Assembly: GCA_039881045.1 (NCBI GenBank)
Contig: JAYWVB010000008.1
Coordinates: forward strand, 124,001 to 188,000
DNA from: Chaetomium olivaceum
Lineage: Eukaryota > Ascomycota > Sordariomycetes > Sordariales > Chaetomiaceae
Length of the DNA: 64,000 nt
Reading direction: 5' to 3'
Of this stretch, positions 10,571 to 23,300 are shown in pieces. The translations under genes were made by a program, and so were the position numbers. How positions within the stretch are numbered: the first letter of the stretch is position 1; the number at the start of each line of letters is the position of its first letter. The notes beneath the pieces are model-generated. The model saw only the letters and a list, made by a program, of their open reading frames with translations. It did no database searches and was not told where the DNA came from.

Positions 10571-13500
10571 TCATGACCGTCGCCGCAAGGTCCTATCCGC
10601 CATGCTTGTGTACTCGACCAGATCTGCCAGTACCCCTTCCTTTGCCCACTCTTGCGCCTGCATTTGTAAGGCATCGAGGACGCTTTCCTTGGCGGGAAGC
10701 ACCTCTGGCGGAATACTGCTTTCTCCCGTGGGGTCGCTGGGATCGAGCGCCTTCTCGGCCAGCCGCTTGAGGACGCTCACGGCCAGGCCGATAATGTAGA
10801 CCAGGTCTGGATCCCGTTTTGGCTGTCCTCTTGCTTGGCCGCCGCTGGGTCGGATAGCGGAAGTCTCGTATTGGCCGCTGAGGTAGCGAGAAAGAAGGTA
10901 GAGGTTCTGGGCGAACCCAGTACCGGATGCGAGCCAAGCGCGCGTAACGCCGCTCTCGAAGCCAGGTGCTAGTCCGGCCGTGATGTCGGCGGAAAGGAGA
11001 CCCTGCATCAGCAGCGGCTTCCGTGCCTCGACCAAGCGGGGAATGTGTACGGGGCGAGGCTCGCGTGAATAGTCCGGAATCGGGGATATTGCCAGGCCGA
11101 AAGTGCGGGTGAGGAGTTCGCAAGGCGGCGAGGTCGTGACTGTAGCCTCGGCGGCAAAGATGTTACGGTAGTATGTCCTGTTTGGTTCATCCCGAGCAAG
11201 GAGTTTGGCAAGAGCATCCACCGCATGAGGGAGATAGGGATGTAGAGACGGCTCATAAGCCGGGAAGAAGAGTTTGTCACCGGATATTGTCGGACCTGGC
11301 GTTGGGCCAAAAGCGAGGAGGAACTGGAGTAGGCAAAATGCTTGCTCGCGCCCGGGTATCTCCACTGAGCTCGCCGTGTTCGAAAGCAGAGTCACCAAAT
11401 CCTTCATCAAATCAAGCGTGTTGACGTGCGTTCGGAGGAGCATCTCGCGCGTGCCCAGATACCTGATCAAGACACAGACGAATTTGATGACCGTCTCGTC
11501 CGCGAGGGATGCGTGGTTCTCTTCACGCCAGGAAAAATTGCGTAGGATAGTCGTAATGCAAATGAGGCGGTCGGCCGCTCGGTCGAGTTCGTAGGGTTCG
11601 GATCCGAAAACATTCACGGTACGCATGCCGAACCTCTCAGCACGGCAGGCGCGCACGACCTCCTCGTACGGCGAGATGGTAATCTCGTTCGACGCCTCCT
11701 CCGAGTTCTCCGCCAAAAGGTCGATCTGGTCCTCGGCGCACTCAATGAGAGCGTCCACCAGCTCATCGCAATGTCTGAGATCGATCTGCGGGACAGGGAT
11801 GGGCTGGGTAGGGTTGACGAAGTGATAATCATTGGAAGACAAGGACGCGAGTGTGTCCAGCGCCAGCCGGACCTCGCCATGGATACCGCTTTGGATGCTT
11901 TTGGTAAGTGCATGAATGTCGACGTTTCCGAAATCGATAGGCAGCGGGACATCTATCTTCGTTCTTTGCAGTTCCTCGCCGACCTTTTTCAGGGCACCCA
12001 CGTCAAGACCGCCGAACGTTGTGATCTCGCGCGAACAAGGCATGTACTCGTCTGGATTCGTGGAGAACGGGGCCGGAAACTTTAACGAGCTCCCTGCATC
12101 GTCTGCCGCGCCCATATTCTCTGGATGGGCCGACCCAGGGAGTGATACTGGCCCCGTTTTGCTCTGGGCAGGAGAAGGCAGGGGAAACTCGTCGGCTGTC
12201 GGCGTGGCTTGCACACTCCTTGACATACTGTTGCGAGAGTGGGCTTGGCTGGACAGAATTGGCTGCTGGCCATGGGGCGGTTGCCCAGCAGGAAAGCCAT
12301 TGATGCCTTGTTGTTGTGGTTGTTGTTGCGGCCCAGGCGGTTTGACGGGGACTGCATCTGGCCTTGCAGTTGCGCTTGCTGACCGGGTTGCATCATTTGA
12401 GGCGGCATTTGCCCGGGCTGCATCGGCTTCGTTGATGTCCCCTGCTGCATTCCCTGGGTATTGGCCATCGCGCCCTGATGTTGCATACGCATCTTCTGTT
12501 GCGCCGTCCAGAGTTCCTCGTACTTTAGCAAGTTCCGCTCGTAGACACCCTTAATTTGTGGCGTGACCGAAGGCATTTGATGAGGTTGGAAGCCTATGAT
12601 TTGGGAGACCTGTACCCAGCTGTTTGACTGTGTTGCGCTCCGGTACCCCCCCAGCTTGTTGTACACGATCTGGAACAGGTTGTAAAGGGGAACTGGTCGG
12701 TTATCAATAACCGGATGTTGATCGAGCGGAAGGCCTTTCGAGTTCATAAATGCCACGAGGTGTTTCATGAACTGTTCCGGGGGAGGCAGCCGCACCATGG
12801 GCTGCTGAGGGCCTCCCTGCTGCGGCCTCATCCCGCCAGGCGGCATCTGACCATTGGCACCGCCCTGCCTGGCTGCCATCATGTTCCTCGCCTGGGCCTG
12901 AGCCTGTGCCTGAGCCTGGGCTTGTGCCTGGGCCTGGGCTTGAGCTTGAGCATGGTTCTGAGCCTGGTTGGAACCCTGCTGCGGTTGCATCATATTTTGG
13001 GCGTTCATCTGCTGCATCTGCATGTTGTTCCGCTGTTGCTGCATTTGCATCTGGTAAAGCAACTTCTGCTGTTCCATGGCGTTCCGAGGCTGTCCCATCT
13101 GCTGCGGAAACATCATGTTTGGCATCGGGCCGCCCATTTGCCCGTGCATCTGACCAGCCATTTGACCTTGCATCATCTGGCCCGGCATCTGCCCTGGCAT
13201 TTGGCCTGCCAATTGACCCATTTGCTGTATTTGCTGCATCTGTTGCGGTAGCTGCCCCATTTGCATTTGTCCCATTTGTTGCGGCATCATCTGCCCGGCC
13301 ATTGGGTTGGGCGAGGGAGACGGCCTGGCCGGGGACTGCGCGGCGCTGAACTGTGGATTAAAGTTGTGTTGAAAAGCATTCTGCTGCATAAACGACTGAG
13401 GCGTGCCGCCGTGTTCCGTGGGTATGGGAGACGCCTGAGGGAACTGCTGCGCGGCAGGCGAGAAGGGGTGTGGCGAGGTAGATGCGACCCTTTGAGGAAC

Positions 13501-14004
13501 GCTTCCGGGGCGCATCTGGTTGGCCATGATGGGCGACGGCGTCGCGTTCGTGGAGCCATTCGGTTGGAGATGCGGGTATGGCGACGGTTGGCCGGATTGT
13601 TGCGGCATCCCGGATTGTTGAAAGCCTGCGAACGCGGATTGCTGGGGCGTTTCGGCGCGCGACGCGGGGAGCATGCCCGGCGCCGGGCGCGGCGACTGGC
13701 CCATTGTATCATCCCTTGGCCTAGGACGCTTCGACGGGACGACCGAGTTGGTTTGATACATCGGGTTGGAGAACGAGGGCGATGCATTGCGCATTTGGCC
13801 ATTGGGCATGACCATCTGCTGGGGGTTTGCGAACTGCGCATTGAACTGGGCAGAATTGCCCATGAAGGCGGAGGGGTCCATCATGGAGCCGGTGACTGCG
13901 GAGGGGTCGTTGATATGAGGAAAACCGTTGCCATTGTGGTTCGGGACAGCGGCCTCGTTGATCCAGGAGCTCATGTCGATCGGGGGCGAGGGTGGCAGCG
14001 GCAA
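10571..14004 (-). CDS. SWI1: SWI/SNF chromatin-remodelling subunit SWI1 (ARID domain)
   Basis: DNA-binding subunit of the nuclear SWI/SNF remodeller. The N-terminal 400 residues are rich in Gln, Met, Asn, Pro and Gly, with a long Gln-Ala alternation (about 12890-12955) and repeated GQM units. An ARID/BRIGHT domain follows at about residues 403-500 (FMKHLVAFMNSKGLPL, YNLFQIVYNKLGGYR, WVQVSQIIGF). A C-terminal armadillo-like helical region covers the last 550 residues. The upstream frame passes out of sense after QMQSP; a missing C in the four-base run at 12347-12350 accounts for it, and the shifted frame reads PQQQPQQQGINGFPAGQPP straight into the C-terminal half. The start could be 14004 or the in-frame ATG at 13974 (MSSWINEAA). 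I treat it as one gene with a one-base assembly error. Confidence 0.88.
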
Positions 14005-17000
14005 TGGTCGCGCCCATCAGGTGAATTCCTTGCAGCGCCGTTAGCGACCACGAGATTCGTGCAAAACAAGTGCCGTTCACTAAACGAGCGATAAAATGGA
14101 GATAGGTAGGGGCGCGGCGGCGGCTTGTCGCGATGGAGCAGTCGCGTCGCGGTTGTGTCGGGGGAGGGCAGTGTGCAGTGGTTTAACGGGGCAAAAAGAC
14201 GGGTTTCTGGCTTTGGGGGCGCTGGGCCTGCGCTGCTGCGGTCGGGTGGTGGGATCCACTCCTAGCGCGAGCAGCGACAACCAAGAACCGCCGCCCAAAA
14301 AGGGCCCGCCGCAACAACGCCCACGGAAGGAAAATGGGGCAGCAGCCCAGCTGGTGCAGTGGGTGTGAAGCGTGTGCATCGCGACGCCCGGCACCGGCAC
14401 CGACCCGGAGTCGAGGGACTACAACGGCCTAGGCACTGGCCGGCCGGTCACCGGGAACGGCGGAGTGGAGGCGATCAGGCTCGGGGTATTAGACATACAA
14501 TCAAAAAAAAAAAAGGGCCAGGCAAGCGGCCGGCGAGCGACGGGGATGCGAGGCCGCGTGGAGCGCGCCGCGAGAAAATTTCGCAGGCAGGTTCCCGGCG
14601 TCGGCAACCTCCAACCAACGATCAGTGCTCGCGCAGTCCCGATGGCATCGAGCTGAGTAGCCCAAGCCCAGCGGAAATCACGAGACCGAATATGTAGGGG
14701 AACCTCAGCGGCAGGCCGGGGTGGATAAGGTGGGAAACTGGAGGAACGACGGGCAGGTCTTACCTCTCTGTACCGATTGCGTCGGGTCGGGGCGGGCGCG
14801 TGTTGCTTGTCGAATTCCACTGGGCGTTGTGCTGCGACGAGCGCCGAGTGATCTGGTCCTTTCAGCCGGACCAAACCACGCGCCCAGATAAAGACTAGCG
14901 GGGTGGGCCCCAAAACACAAACCTAGCCAATCGGGAGCGTGCTACGGCGCAACCTGGCGATCCTCTGTTTCTGATCGCTTTGTCGAAAAGCAGGCTTCAG
15001 CGGACCTCTCGCAAGCCAAGCCAGGAAGACTATAGAGATTTGAAGCTCCGTCCCGGCGCCTGAAGATGCGGATACACGCCGGCCACTCAGGCTTTCGTCG
15101 GTAAGGGACCATTTCAAAGGTGCCCCAAACCCGAGAATGAGCTTCTTGGCTAAAATCCGAATGGCAATGACGGGGGAAGCAGATCGATGTGCCCCCGCTG
15201 CCTGCCAGGCTCCCTCCCGATCGCAACGAGTCAGTCGACCTCATCTTGGGTCAGCGCCCGATGGTTGCGCCGTAAAGCCAGGAAGCAGAAAGCCAGCAAG
15301 TAGCCGGCTCAATCTCCGGGAAGGCGTTTGCAATGCTGGATGGAATGCGTTTTGATCCCGCGGCCTGACCGCTGGATAGGCTTTCCGGCCGTGCCCCACC
15401 TACCATGGCACCAGACATCGTGTCCCTCCCACACACACAATGGTGGCACTGATGGTGAGCTCTGAGCCTGCGGCGTTTGGCCTGGCGATTGCCCTTGAAG
15501 CGTTAGTCCCTCAGTATCGTGGGAATCCCAAGGGAACACTCCCGGCGTCCATGGAAGGTCTGGCCGGGTGGGTGCTGTGAATCTGGAGCCCCGGGCTGTC
15601 CCACATGGCTTGCCGAGCTTGGTGGGGACCCCGGCACCACCCACAAGCATGAGCCATGAGCCAGCGGGCCGGTCGCCGCCAATAACCCAAATGCCGTTGC
15701 TGTCGAGAGGGAGCGCCAGATTTGTCGCAGGATTGCGTCCATTTTGACCCGTTTGTTCTTGCTCATTTATGGCGTTGGGCAGGTGTGTTTTGTTGCGAAA
15801 TGCTTTTCAAATGGTCCTGTCTGGTCGCTTCAAGTCCAGTCGCCATTGGGACAAACGCCGTTGCGACGATCCGGGCGAGGAGTGACCTGCTCAGTGATAG
15901 CGGCCATGGCTGGAATCGGCAGACAGGAGCCACAACGATGATTATTGGGAGAAAACAGGGCAGATATGGGAAGAAACGACGGTGAATGAAGGGTAAGAGG
16001 GCAAAAATGGATGGGAAACGAGGGGGAGGTGGGCAGTTGGGCCCTTTTAAATGTCTCCCGGGTTCAGGAGCAAAGTCACTTTTACACCAGGCACTAAAAA
16101 TTCTCCGGCCAGCCATTTGCCAGGCATTCGTCCGCCGGCCACCAGCAAACGCAAACGCCTGGTTTCGTCTTTGCCTTTTTTCTGTGCTTCCCAAACCACG
16201 CGATAATTGCAAACTCCTCATGTTGGTCACAGGAGCAAGATGAAGCATCATTATTTATCTCATCTAATATTCCAAAGGGCAGGAAAATGTGTCCCCAAGC
16301 CCCTCCGTCTCAACCACGAACCATCGACGCCCAATTCGGCCCTGCCCTGTCCCCATCCATTGATCACATTACATGACGGTGCATCCCGCCCACGTCAATG
16401 AAAACGGCTAAGCTTCCGTGTGTCACAAAGACAAAGCCGACACATCGAATCGCTCGCATCCCTCCATGCGTTCCACCCCAAACCTCTTTCCTTTCCCTCC
16501 CCGCTCCGCTTGGGGTTATCGATTGATCACATTCTTTCTCCTCGTCGCCGGCTCCGCAGTGCGCGGGCGGAAGTCTGCGACCCTGCCTGCGTCTTTTTCC
16601 GTCCATTCCGTGGGACTGGCCGCTGATCGGGCCTCCCGCTCAAGTGGTACTCAATGAGCTCTGAACATCAGGTTACCAACCTCTCTCTGCCTGTTCGCCC
16701 TCCTCGTGATAACGTCCGTCCTCTGATCCCTGCTCCGTGTCGGTCGTCGTTTCCACGGGTGGGGCAGACCAACCAAGCATCAGACGACACCAGGCATGGT
16801 CGCCTTGAACTCCCTGGAGGTCAGAAAGATGATGGATTGGGATTGCCGGCAATGACAAAGCTCGATGCAGTCTTGCGACCGACCACAAACTTGCGTAACT
16901 CACCAACACACACACACACACCTTCTTGGCCATTGGTCCGTCCACGTTGAGAGCGGCAATGTGCCCAACTGGTCTTCCATCCGAGTGAAGTAACGGGTTC

Positions 17001-17347
17001 GTCCCTCCCAGCTTCTCCGGTGTATCACCGCGCGCTTTTGGGTGTTCGATCTTTATTAGGCTCTAGAGCCATTATCGCGACAGGCAGGATGTAGAATGAC
17101 AACCGAAGTCGCGATAGCCTTGCGTATTTCAGAGTGATGGAGAGGAGGCATTTTAACGAGAGGACAGTGCCAAGATGACGCCTGCCAGAAACGGAACATC
17201 CCAGTCACCCCATCAGCTCCAATTCCATCTCTCTCTCATCCACACTGTGTTTAGGTTGTCTTGGCAAGCATACCGACTTCGTGCTCAGCATCACTAATTC
17301 CTTCGCGTCTTGAGCTTGGGAACGCGACACCGTGAAATTGATTCACA
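14005..17347. other. Gene-free 3.3-kb interval with an AC microsatellite
   Basis: Long spacer between SWI1 and the EVE-protein gene. All open frames are short or compositionally odd, and none has recognisable domains. An (AC)n run lies near 16905-16922 and a 12-base A run near 14503-14514. It probably holds a long SWI1 5' leader or regulatory region; a non-coding transcript is possible but not shown. Confidence 0.5.
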
Positions 17348-18389
17348 ATGGCAAAGAGGAAATCGCCGCCTGAAGATGACACGTTGGCTGAACCAGCACG
17401 GCGACGCTCAGTGCGACTCCAAAAACCAACCGATGCAGCAACTGTAGCGACACAGCCAGAGCCGAAGGAAAACAAGACGAAGGTTTCAACGAAAGCAACA
17501 GTAACAAAACCGGTAACCAAAAAGGTGGGGATTCCGTAAAAGACACGACCGCTCATGCGCTTCTGAATGGCGTCGTGGCCGAGCCTCTCTTTTCTGCGCC
17601 ATCACACCGAGGTCGATTTATTTGAACGCGAGTCTAACAATAAGCAGCCAGCCACGGCCAAGAAGGCGGCACCTGTAGGAAAGACGAACGGCATACAAGA
17701 GTCTAAGGAAAGCAGTGATGTTGCAGCCTCCAAAGAAACCGCTGATTCTGCGGAGGAGAGGAACTACTGGCTCTTGAAAGCCGAGCCGGAGACGCGGTTC
17801 GAGAACGGCGTCGATGTCAAGTTCTCGATCGACGATCTGGCGGCCAAAAAAGAGCCAGAGCCATGGGACGGTATAGCAAACCCATCCTTGGCTTCACTGT
17901 TCTATGACATAATCTAACGCTTACACACTCAGGCATCCGCGCCTACGCCGCCCGGAACAATCTGCGGGCCATGAAGAAGGGCGAGCTGGCCTTCTTCTAC
18001 CATTCCAACTGCAAGGAACCCGGCATCGTAGGGACCATGGAAATCGTGCAAGAGCACTCGCCCGACTGTAAGCCAATCGACCTCTGCTCCGAGTTGAGTA
18101 GCCCCGGGAAAGCTAACGAGCCCCAGTGTCGGCACACGATCCGAAGGCGCCTTACTACGACCCCAAATCCAAACCCGACGATCCCAAGTGGAGCGTTGTG
18201 CACGTCAAGTTCCGGAGCAAGTTCGCCGCCTCGATTGGGCTCAAGGAGCTGCGGGAGATGGGAGGACCGGGGAAGCCGCTCGAGAACATGCAGATGCTCA
18301 AGCAGTCGAGGCTGAGCGTCAGCAGGGTCAGTCCGGCGGAGTGGGAGTACCTGATGGGTGTGGCAGAGGAGAGAGCTTCGGCGAAATAG
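17348..18389 (+). CDS. EVE-domain protein, thymocyte nuclear protein 1 (THYN1)-like
   Basis: EVE domains are PUA-like folds thought to bind modified bases. Four exons: 17348-17524, 17648-17870, 17933-18067, 18127-18389, all in phase, giving 265 residues. The N-terminal 100 residues are basic and low in complexity (AKRKSPP, RRRSVRLQ), likely nuclear targeting. The EVE domain runs from NYWLLKAEPETRFENGVDVK through WDGIRAYAARNNLRAMKKGE, FFYHSNCKEPGIVGTMEIV and DPKWSVVHVKFRSKF to the C terminus (MGVAEERASAK). Three junctions rebuild known family motifs, which supports them. It converges on UTP6 with only 82 bp between stop codons. The biological role in fungi is not established. Confidence 0.88.
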
Positions 18390-18471
18390 CCATGGTGAGT
18401 AGATGAGGGGATTGGGGACACTGTTACGATCTGTTGTTGTATTGTAGTATAACTCGCTGGAAATATGGGTA

Positions 18472-19831
18472 TCAAGATGTGGACTGCTCCAGCGACCGCT
18501 TTGTATGCTCCAGCACCGTCTTGACGGCCGCATCCAGGCCTTCGATTGCCAGGATAACGTCGATCCAAGCAACGACTTTGTTTGCCAACTCCTTCTGGTC
18601 CTGGGTCTTCTCCATGCCAACCTTCAGCCTGGCCAACGACTCGCGCAACGCCTTGGGGAACGCGGCGGTAAGGACGTCCACCCCAACAAGCGGCTGGCGA
18701 ATCTGGCAGCTGCATGTGCATGGGTGGTTGGGGAACAACTCGACCATAGTGTCGAGGACATGCTGAATGATCTTCCCCTGCGATGAGACGTGGCCGAACC
18801 CAGCAAACGCGTCGAAAAACGTCTCAGCCGCGGCAGGCCCAAAGAAGGGCTGCTTCTTCGCAATGCCAAAAATGGCCATCGGTATGGCGCCGCTCAGCGC
18901 GGGGCTCTGCTCCATCTTCTTGGTCGCCTCCTCATCAAAAACCTCAGCCTTCGCCATCTTCCCTCCCTGCGCATCCGGGTCCGGGAGCATCAGTCCCCCC
19001 TCATCCCCACTATCATCCTCATCCTCATCATCAAACAGCACAATATCCCCCTCCTGCACCGCCTCGGTCGCCTTAACCGCCTCCATAACATTGACCCCCT
19101 TCCTGACGCCCTTGCCAGCCTTCTTCGCCTCCACCCTCGCCAACCATTCCATCTCACACCGCGCATACTCCACCCACAGCGCCGCATCCCCCGTACAGAA
19201 CCGACACCCCCTCAAAAAGTGCGCCCTCGCCCTCTCCATATCCCCCGCCTTCGCCGCCCGCCGCCCCGCCAGCGCCCATAGACCCGCATCCGTCGGGTGC
19301 AGCCGCAGCGCGCGCGTGCAGATCCGGCGCCAGCGCTTCGCGGCGCCGGCCTCGTGCGCCGCAAAATCCAGGTACGCGCGCCACAGGGGTATGCTGCCCG
19401 GGTGCTTGAGCACGGCGCGCTCGAAGATGCCAAAGGTGCGGGCGTGGCTGGCGCGCGACGAGGAGGAGCGCGAGAGGTTGAGGCGGCGGCACCGTTTGGC
19501 GCGCAGCCGGTCGAGAGAGCGCTCCCAGGCGACGTAGGACAGGAAGTCGGTCGGCTTGGTGCCGGGCGAGAGGATCAGGTGCTCGAAGTCGGAGCGCTTG
19601 GTTACGAGGGAGCGGATCTCGTCCTGGAGGTTGGGGGAGGGGGGATGTTAGTTGCTGTTGCTGTTGTTGTTGTTGTTGTTGCTGTTGTTGCGAGAGAGGG
19701 GTGGAGGGCGGAGGGTAGAGAGGATGGGAGGCCATTCATACCTTGGTGAAGATTTCCTTTTCTTCGAATTCGCGTAGCTCGGGAGCTGCGCGCTCCAGGT
19801 GGAAGCGCGCTTTGTCTGAAACTCCAGCCAT
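18472..19831 (-). CDS. UTP6: U3 snoRNP-associated protein UTP6
   Basis: Component of the UTP-B part of the nucleolar small-subunit processome, needed for 18S rRNA maturation. Exon 1 (19742-19831) encodes 30 residues (MAGVSDKARFHLERAAPELR and on). A 118-nt intron with donor GTATGA contains a GTT/GCT trinucleotide repeat. Exon 2 (18472-19623) encodes 383 residues. HAT/TPR-like helical repeats are visible (AVLKHPGSIPLWRAYLDFAA, RICTRALRLHPTDAGLW, HFLRGCRFCTGDAALWVEYA), followed by an acidic Asp/Glu tract (DDEDEDDSGDE) and a C-terminal helical region. Frame intact, length about 413, in line with fungal UTP6. Confidence 0.88.
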
Positions 19832-20391
19832 TGCTGTGCACAATTAAACGAAGGGGTGGTTGAGTTTATTGGAGCTTTATTAATCTTGCCTTGAAGCCAT
19901 GGAATTGACTTTGGCGAACGAACGACATTGGGACTTTTTAGTGGACCTTGAATTTACTGCCCCTTCCCACCGCCTGTCCCTCCCTTGCTTGGTTGTCATG
20001 GCTGTCAGCCAGTCAGCCCGCCCCCAAATGCAGGGAGCTCCCAGAATTGGATGTGACGGACTGGCGAGTGGGGTCCAATGCCCGGACTGATTTCGAGGTC
20101 CGACATTCCAAGATCATCCCTCTGCGCCGAGGCTTCCGCCAGCTTCGCGCTGTTTCAGTGGTCGAACCTGTCGAGCGAAGAACGCCTTTTTCCCGACGCG
20201 GTCTCGGCGACGGTCTCGGCGAAGGTCTTACTTTTCCATTGTTTTGAAGGCCTAACAAGAGTCGGTGCTCTTGTGGTCGTTTGGCATGTGCACTCGCGTG
20301 TCATTCGTTGCAACTATCAACAATTAATAATTCTCTTATTTTTTGGCTCCAACCTGGTGGAATTCCATCTTCTCCCTCCAGCTCCGCAACC
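19832..20391. promoter_or_regulatory. Divergent promoter region of UTP6 and CWH43
   Basis: Head-to-head spacer of 560 bp. No coding sequence and no specific site recognised. Confidence 0.4.
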
Positions 20392-23300
20392 ATGGCGGCT
20401 CCTCGCTACAAAGACAAGGACGCCGGCGTCGTGCTCTCCTTCAGCGGCCAGTGGGTGAGCTGGTCGCACACTGCCGTTGCCTATCGTGGGTAGCACGCAT
20501 GGTCATGCCCGGGGCCTTCTTCAACACGGAGCGCCGACATGTTGATCGAGATGTTGACGCCGTTGCAGTTGCTTTCTTCAGCGCCCTCATCGTGGGCTCC
20601 GCGCTGCACTACCACAAGATTGTCCAAAATGAGTGGTATGGCTACCCAGACGAGTGGTTTCCCTCCGTCTCGGCCACCATTGGCGACCGCTATCCCGAAC
20701 GCTCCATCTTCATGATCTTCATCGCCATTACCTCCGGTACGCCCGTCGCGAACCCTTGCTTGTCCTCCGCCGCGATCGCATTGCTGACGACCAACCCACG
20801 ACAGGGCCAAGATTTGCGCTCGTCGGACTATGGTATTTGCTCACCGCGAAACCCGGCCGCACCCTCCCGAAAGCGATTGCTATCTCCGGCCTTATCCGCA
20901 CCTTGACATGCGGCGGGTGGACATACATCACTTCGACCGATGACCATGACTGGCACGACATCTTGATGATTGCGTATATCGTCTTCACGATCCCCTGGAC
21001 GACCGGGTGCATTGCCTTGAGTCCAGCAAACGCCAAGGCTATCAAGTACAGGAAATACTTGGCTGGTGGTTTCTTCGGTACCCTCGTGCCCTTGGTCTAC
21101 TTCTTTATCCAGCACAAGGTCCACCGTGTCGCAGGGGGTAAGTTGGTTATCGGCCACATGAAGCGGGGTTGCAATGTTGACGTCGGGTTTAGCCTACACG
21201 ATTTACGCCTTTTTCGAATGGAGCTTGATCCTCCTCGATGTCGCCTTCGATGCTGTGACGGCGCTAGACTTTGACACGTTCGAGGTGGTTATCAGGGACG
21301 TCAAAGGCGCGAGCAAGGGGTACGTGCAATGGCTTCCGCGGTAGCCCCAGCTCCGCATACTTTGCGGGCTGGGGCTTGTACATACAACGACGTGATGAAT
21401 GAGATCATGAGACCATGTTCTAAAACCGTCGAGTAGTGCCAACAAGTCCTCCGTGCCTGCTGCCGTGCTTGAGAAGGAGTAAGTGGCCCTGGATTTTGCA
21501 CGATCGGGCATGGGCGGGTGGCTAACAACTTGGGTAGGAAGGAAAAGGCTACGGCGGGCGTCTTCTCAGCGGGCTTTCGTTTGAGCGAGGCTCTTGACAT
21601 CACCGCCGATGTTTACCATGGGGTATGTGCTCCTCTAGGAGAATGGGGGGAAACACAGCCTAACGGTTTGTAGTTCGTTTTCTGGTCTATTCTTACCAGC
21701 CTGGGCGTCACCGTTTGGTGTGAGTGACCTTTCTTGTCTCTCCTTGACTACCAATGCTAACCCTAGCCAGATTTCCCCCTTTGGCACATGGGCATCTCGG
21801 GCTTCGAGGCGCTCATCATGACTACCGTGGCCCCGGCGCTGCTCGCCATCAAGTCATTCCGCTCCCTGGTCGTCAAAAACCAACGTGTCGTCCACCTTCT
21901 CTCACTCTCCGGCCTAGTAGCCTACTTGATCGAGGATCCAACCTGCCGGCTTTTTGCCGTCGGCTTCGGCGTCTCTCTGACTTGCCTTGGATGGGCGGCC
22001 ACCCTGTTCTCAGACTCGGTACAGCCCGCGAGACTGGAAATGCGCGTACTCGCTTGGGTTATCGGTCTACTGATGTCGTCTGTCGCCAAGTTTGCCTGGT
22101 ACACCAACAACCCCATTTGGCCCATCATGCACGCTGCCAACGGCGGCTGGAACGGCACCGGTTTAGTCCTTGCCGTGCTTGCGACTTTGCGGTTTACCCG
22201 CCGCGCACCCCTGCAGGGCGGAAACCCGGTTGAGGCCAAGGGCGGGTCGTCATTGCTCGGCGCATTTGGCATTGGTGGTTTGTTTTTCGGTCTGCACTCC
22301 TTGCTCTCCGACACTAGCACCATGATTCTTTGGGTCTGGGACGGCTACCCGATCAGGGGTCCTGTTTCCAACGTCCACGCATGGTACACCATTGCCGCCA
22401 TGACTGCCGGCGTTGTTGCGGGTTTCTCGAGACCCGCGCTCGTCACGACATGGACTGCCTACGGCGTGGGCTGCGTGGGTGCCGCGCTTCTCACCCTCTA
22501 CCACCAGTGGCTTGGCTACTACGGCGCTCTAACACTGGCTGCTTACCTGATGGCGATCTCGGTCCCCCTGATCAGCAGCGCCTCAAAGAAGAGCCCCGCC
22601 GTCGTCTTCGGTCTTGGCTTCCTAGTTTACAACTTCGTTGTTCTCTTCCATGTTTGGGTTGTCGCCTACGCCTTTGTGCCTGGCGGTCCCCTCGTCCGCG
22701 AACGTACGGACTGGGTCATGTTGACCATGATGCTTCTGATTGGCGCTGGTGTCTTCGACCTCATCTCGCAACAAGCCAAGTCCAAGCAAGCTGCCCCTCG
22801 TCGCGCCACCAACACCTACCACCGCAAGTATCACCTCGGGGCGCTGGGCGTTCTCAATATCCTCTTCCTCTGCGCCAACTTCCTCCGCTTTCCCACCAAC
22901 GACTACAAGCCGTACCACGCAGAGGACCGGGTCTTGACCGCCGGAATCTGGACCATCCACTTCTCGCTCGACAATGACATGTGGTCGTCCGAGTACCGCA
23001 TGCGCGACCTCATCAAGGAGCTGGAAGTTGACGTAATCGGCCTGCTCGAGTCTGATCTGCAGCGCATCATCATGGGCAACCGTGATACGACGCAATTCCT
23101 AGCTGAAGACCTCGGTATGTACGTTGACTACGGGCCGGGCCCCAACAAGCACACATGGGGCGCCGCTCTCCTTTCCAAGTTCCCCATCCTCAACTCGACC
23201 CATCATCTTCTTCCCAGCCCCGTCGGCGAGCTGGCCCCGGCCATCCACGCCACGTTGGACGTCTATGGCTCTCTCGTCGACGTCTTTGTCTTCCACTCGG

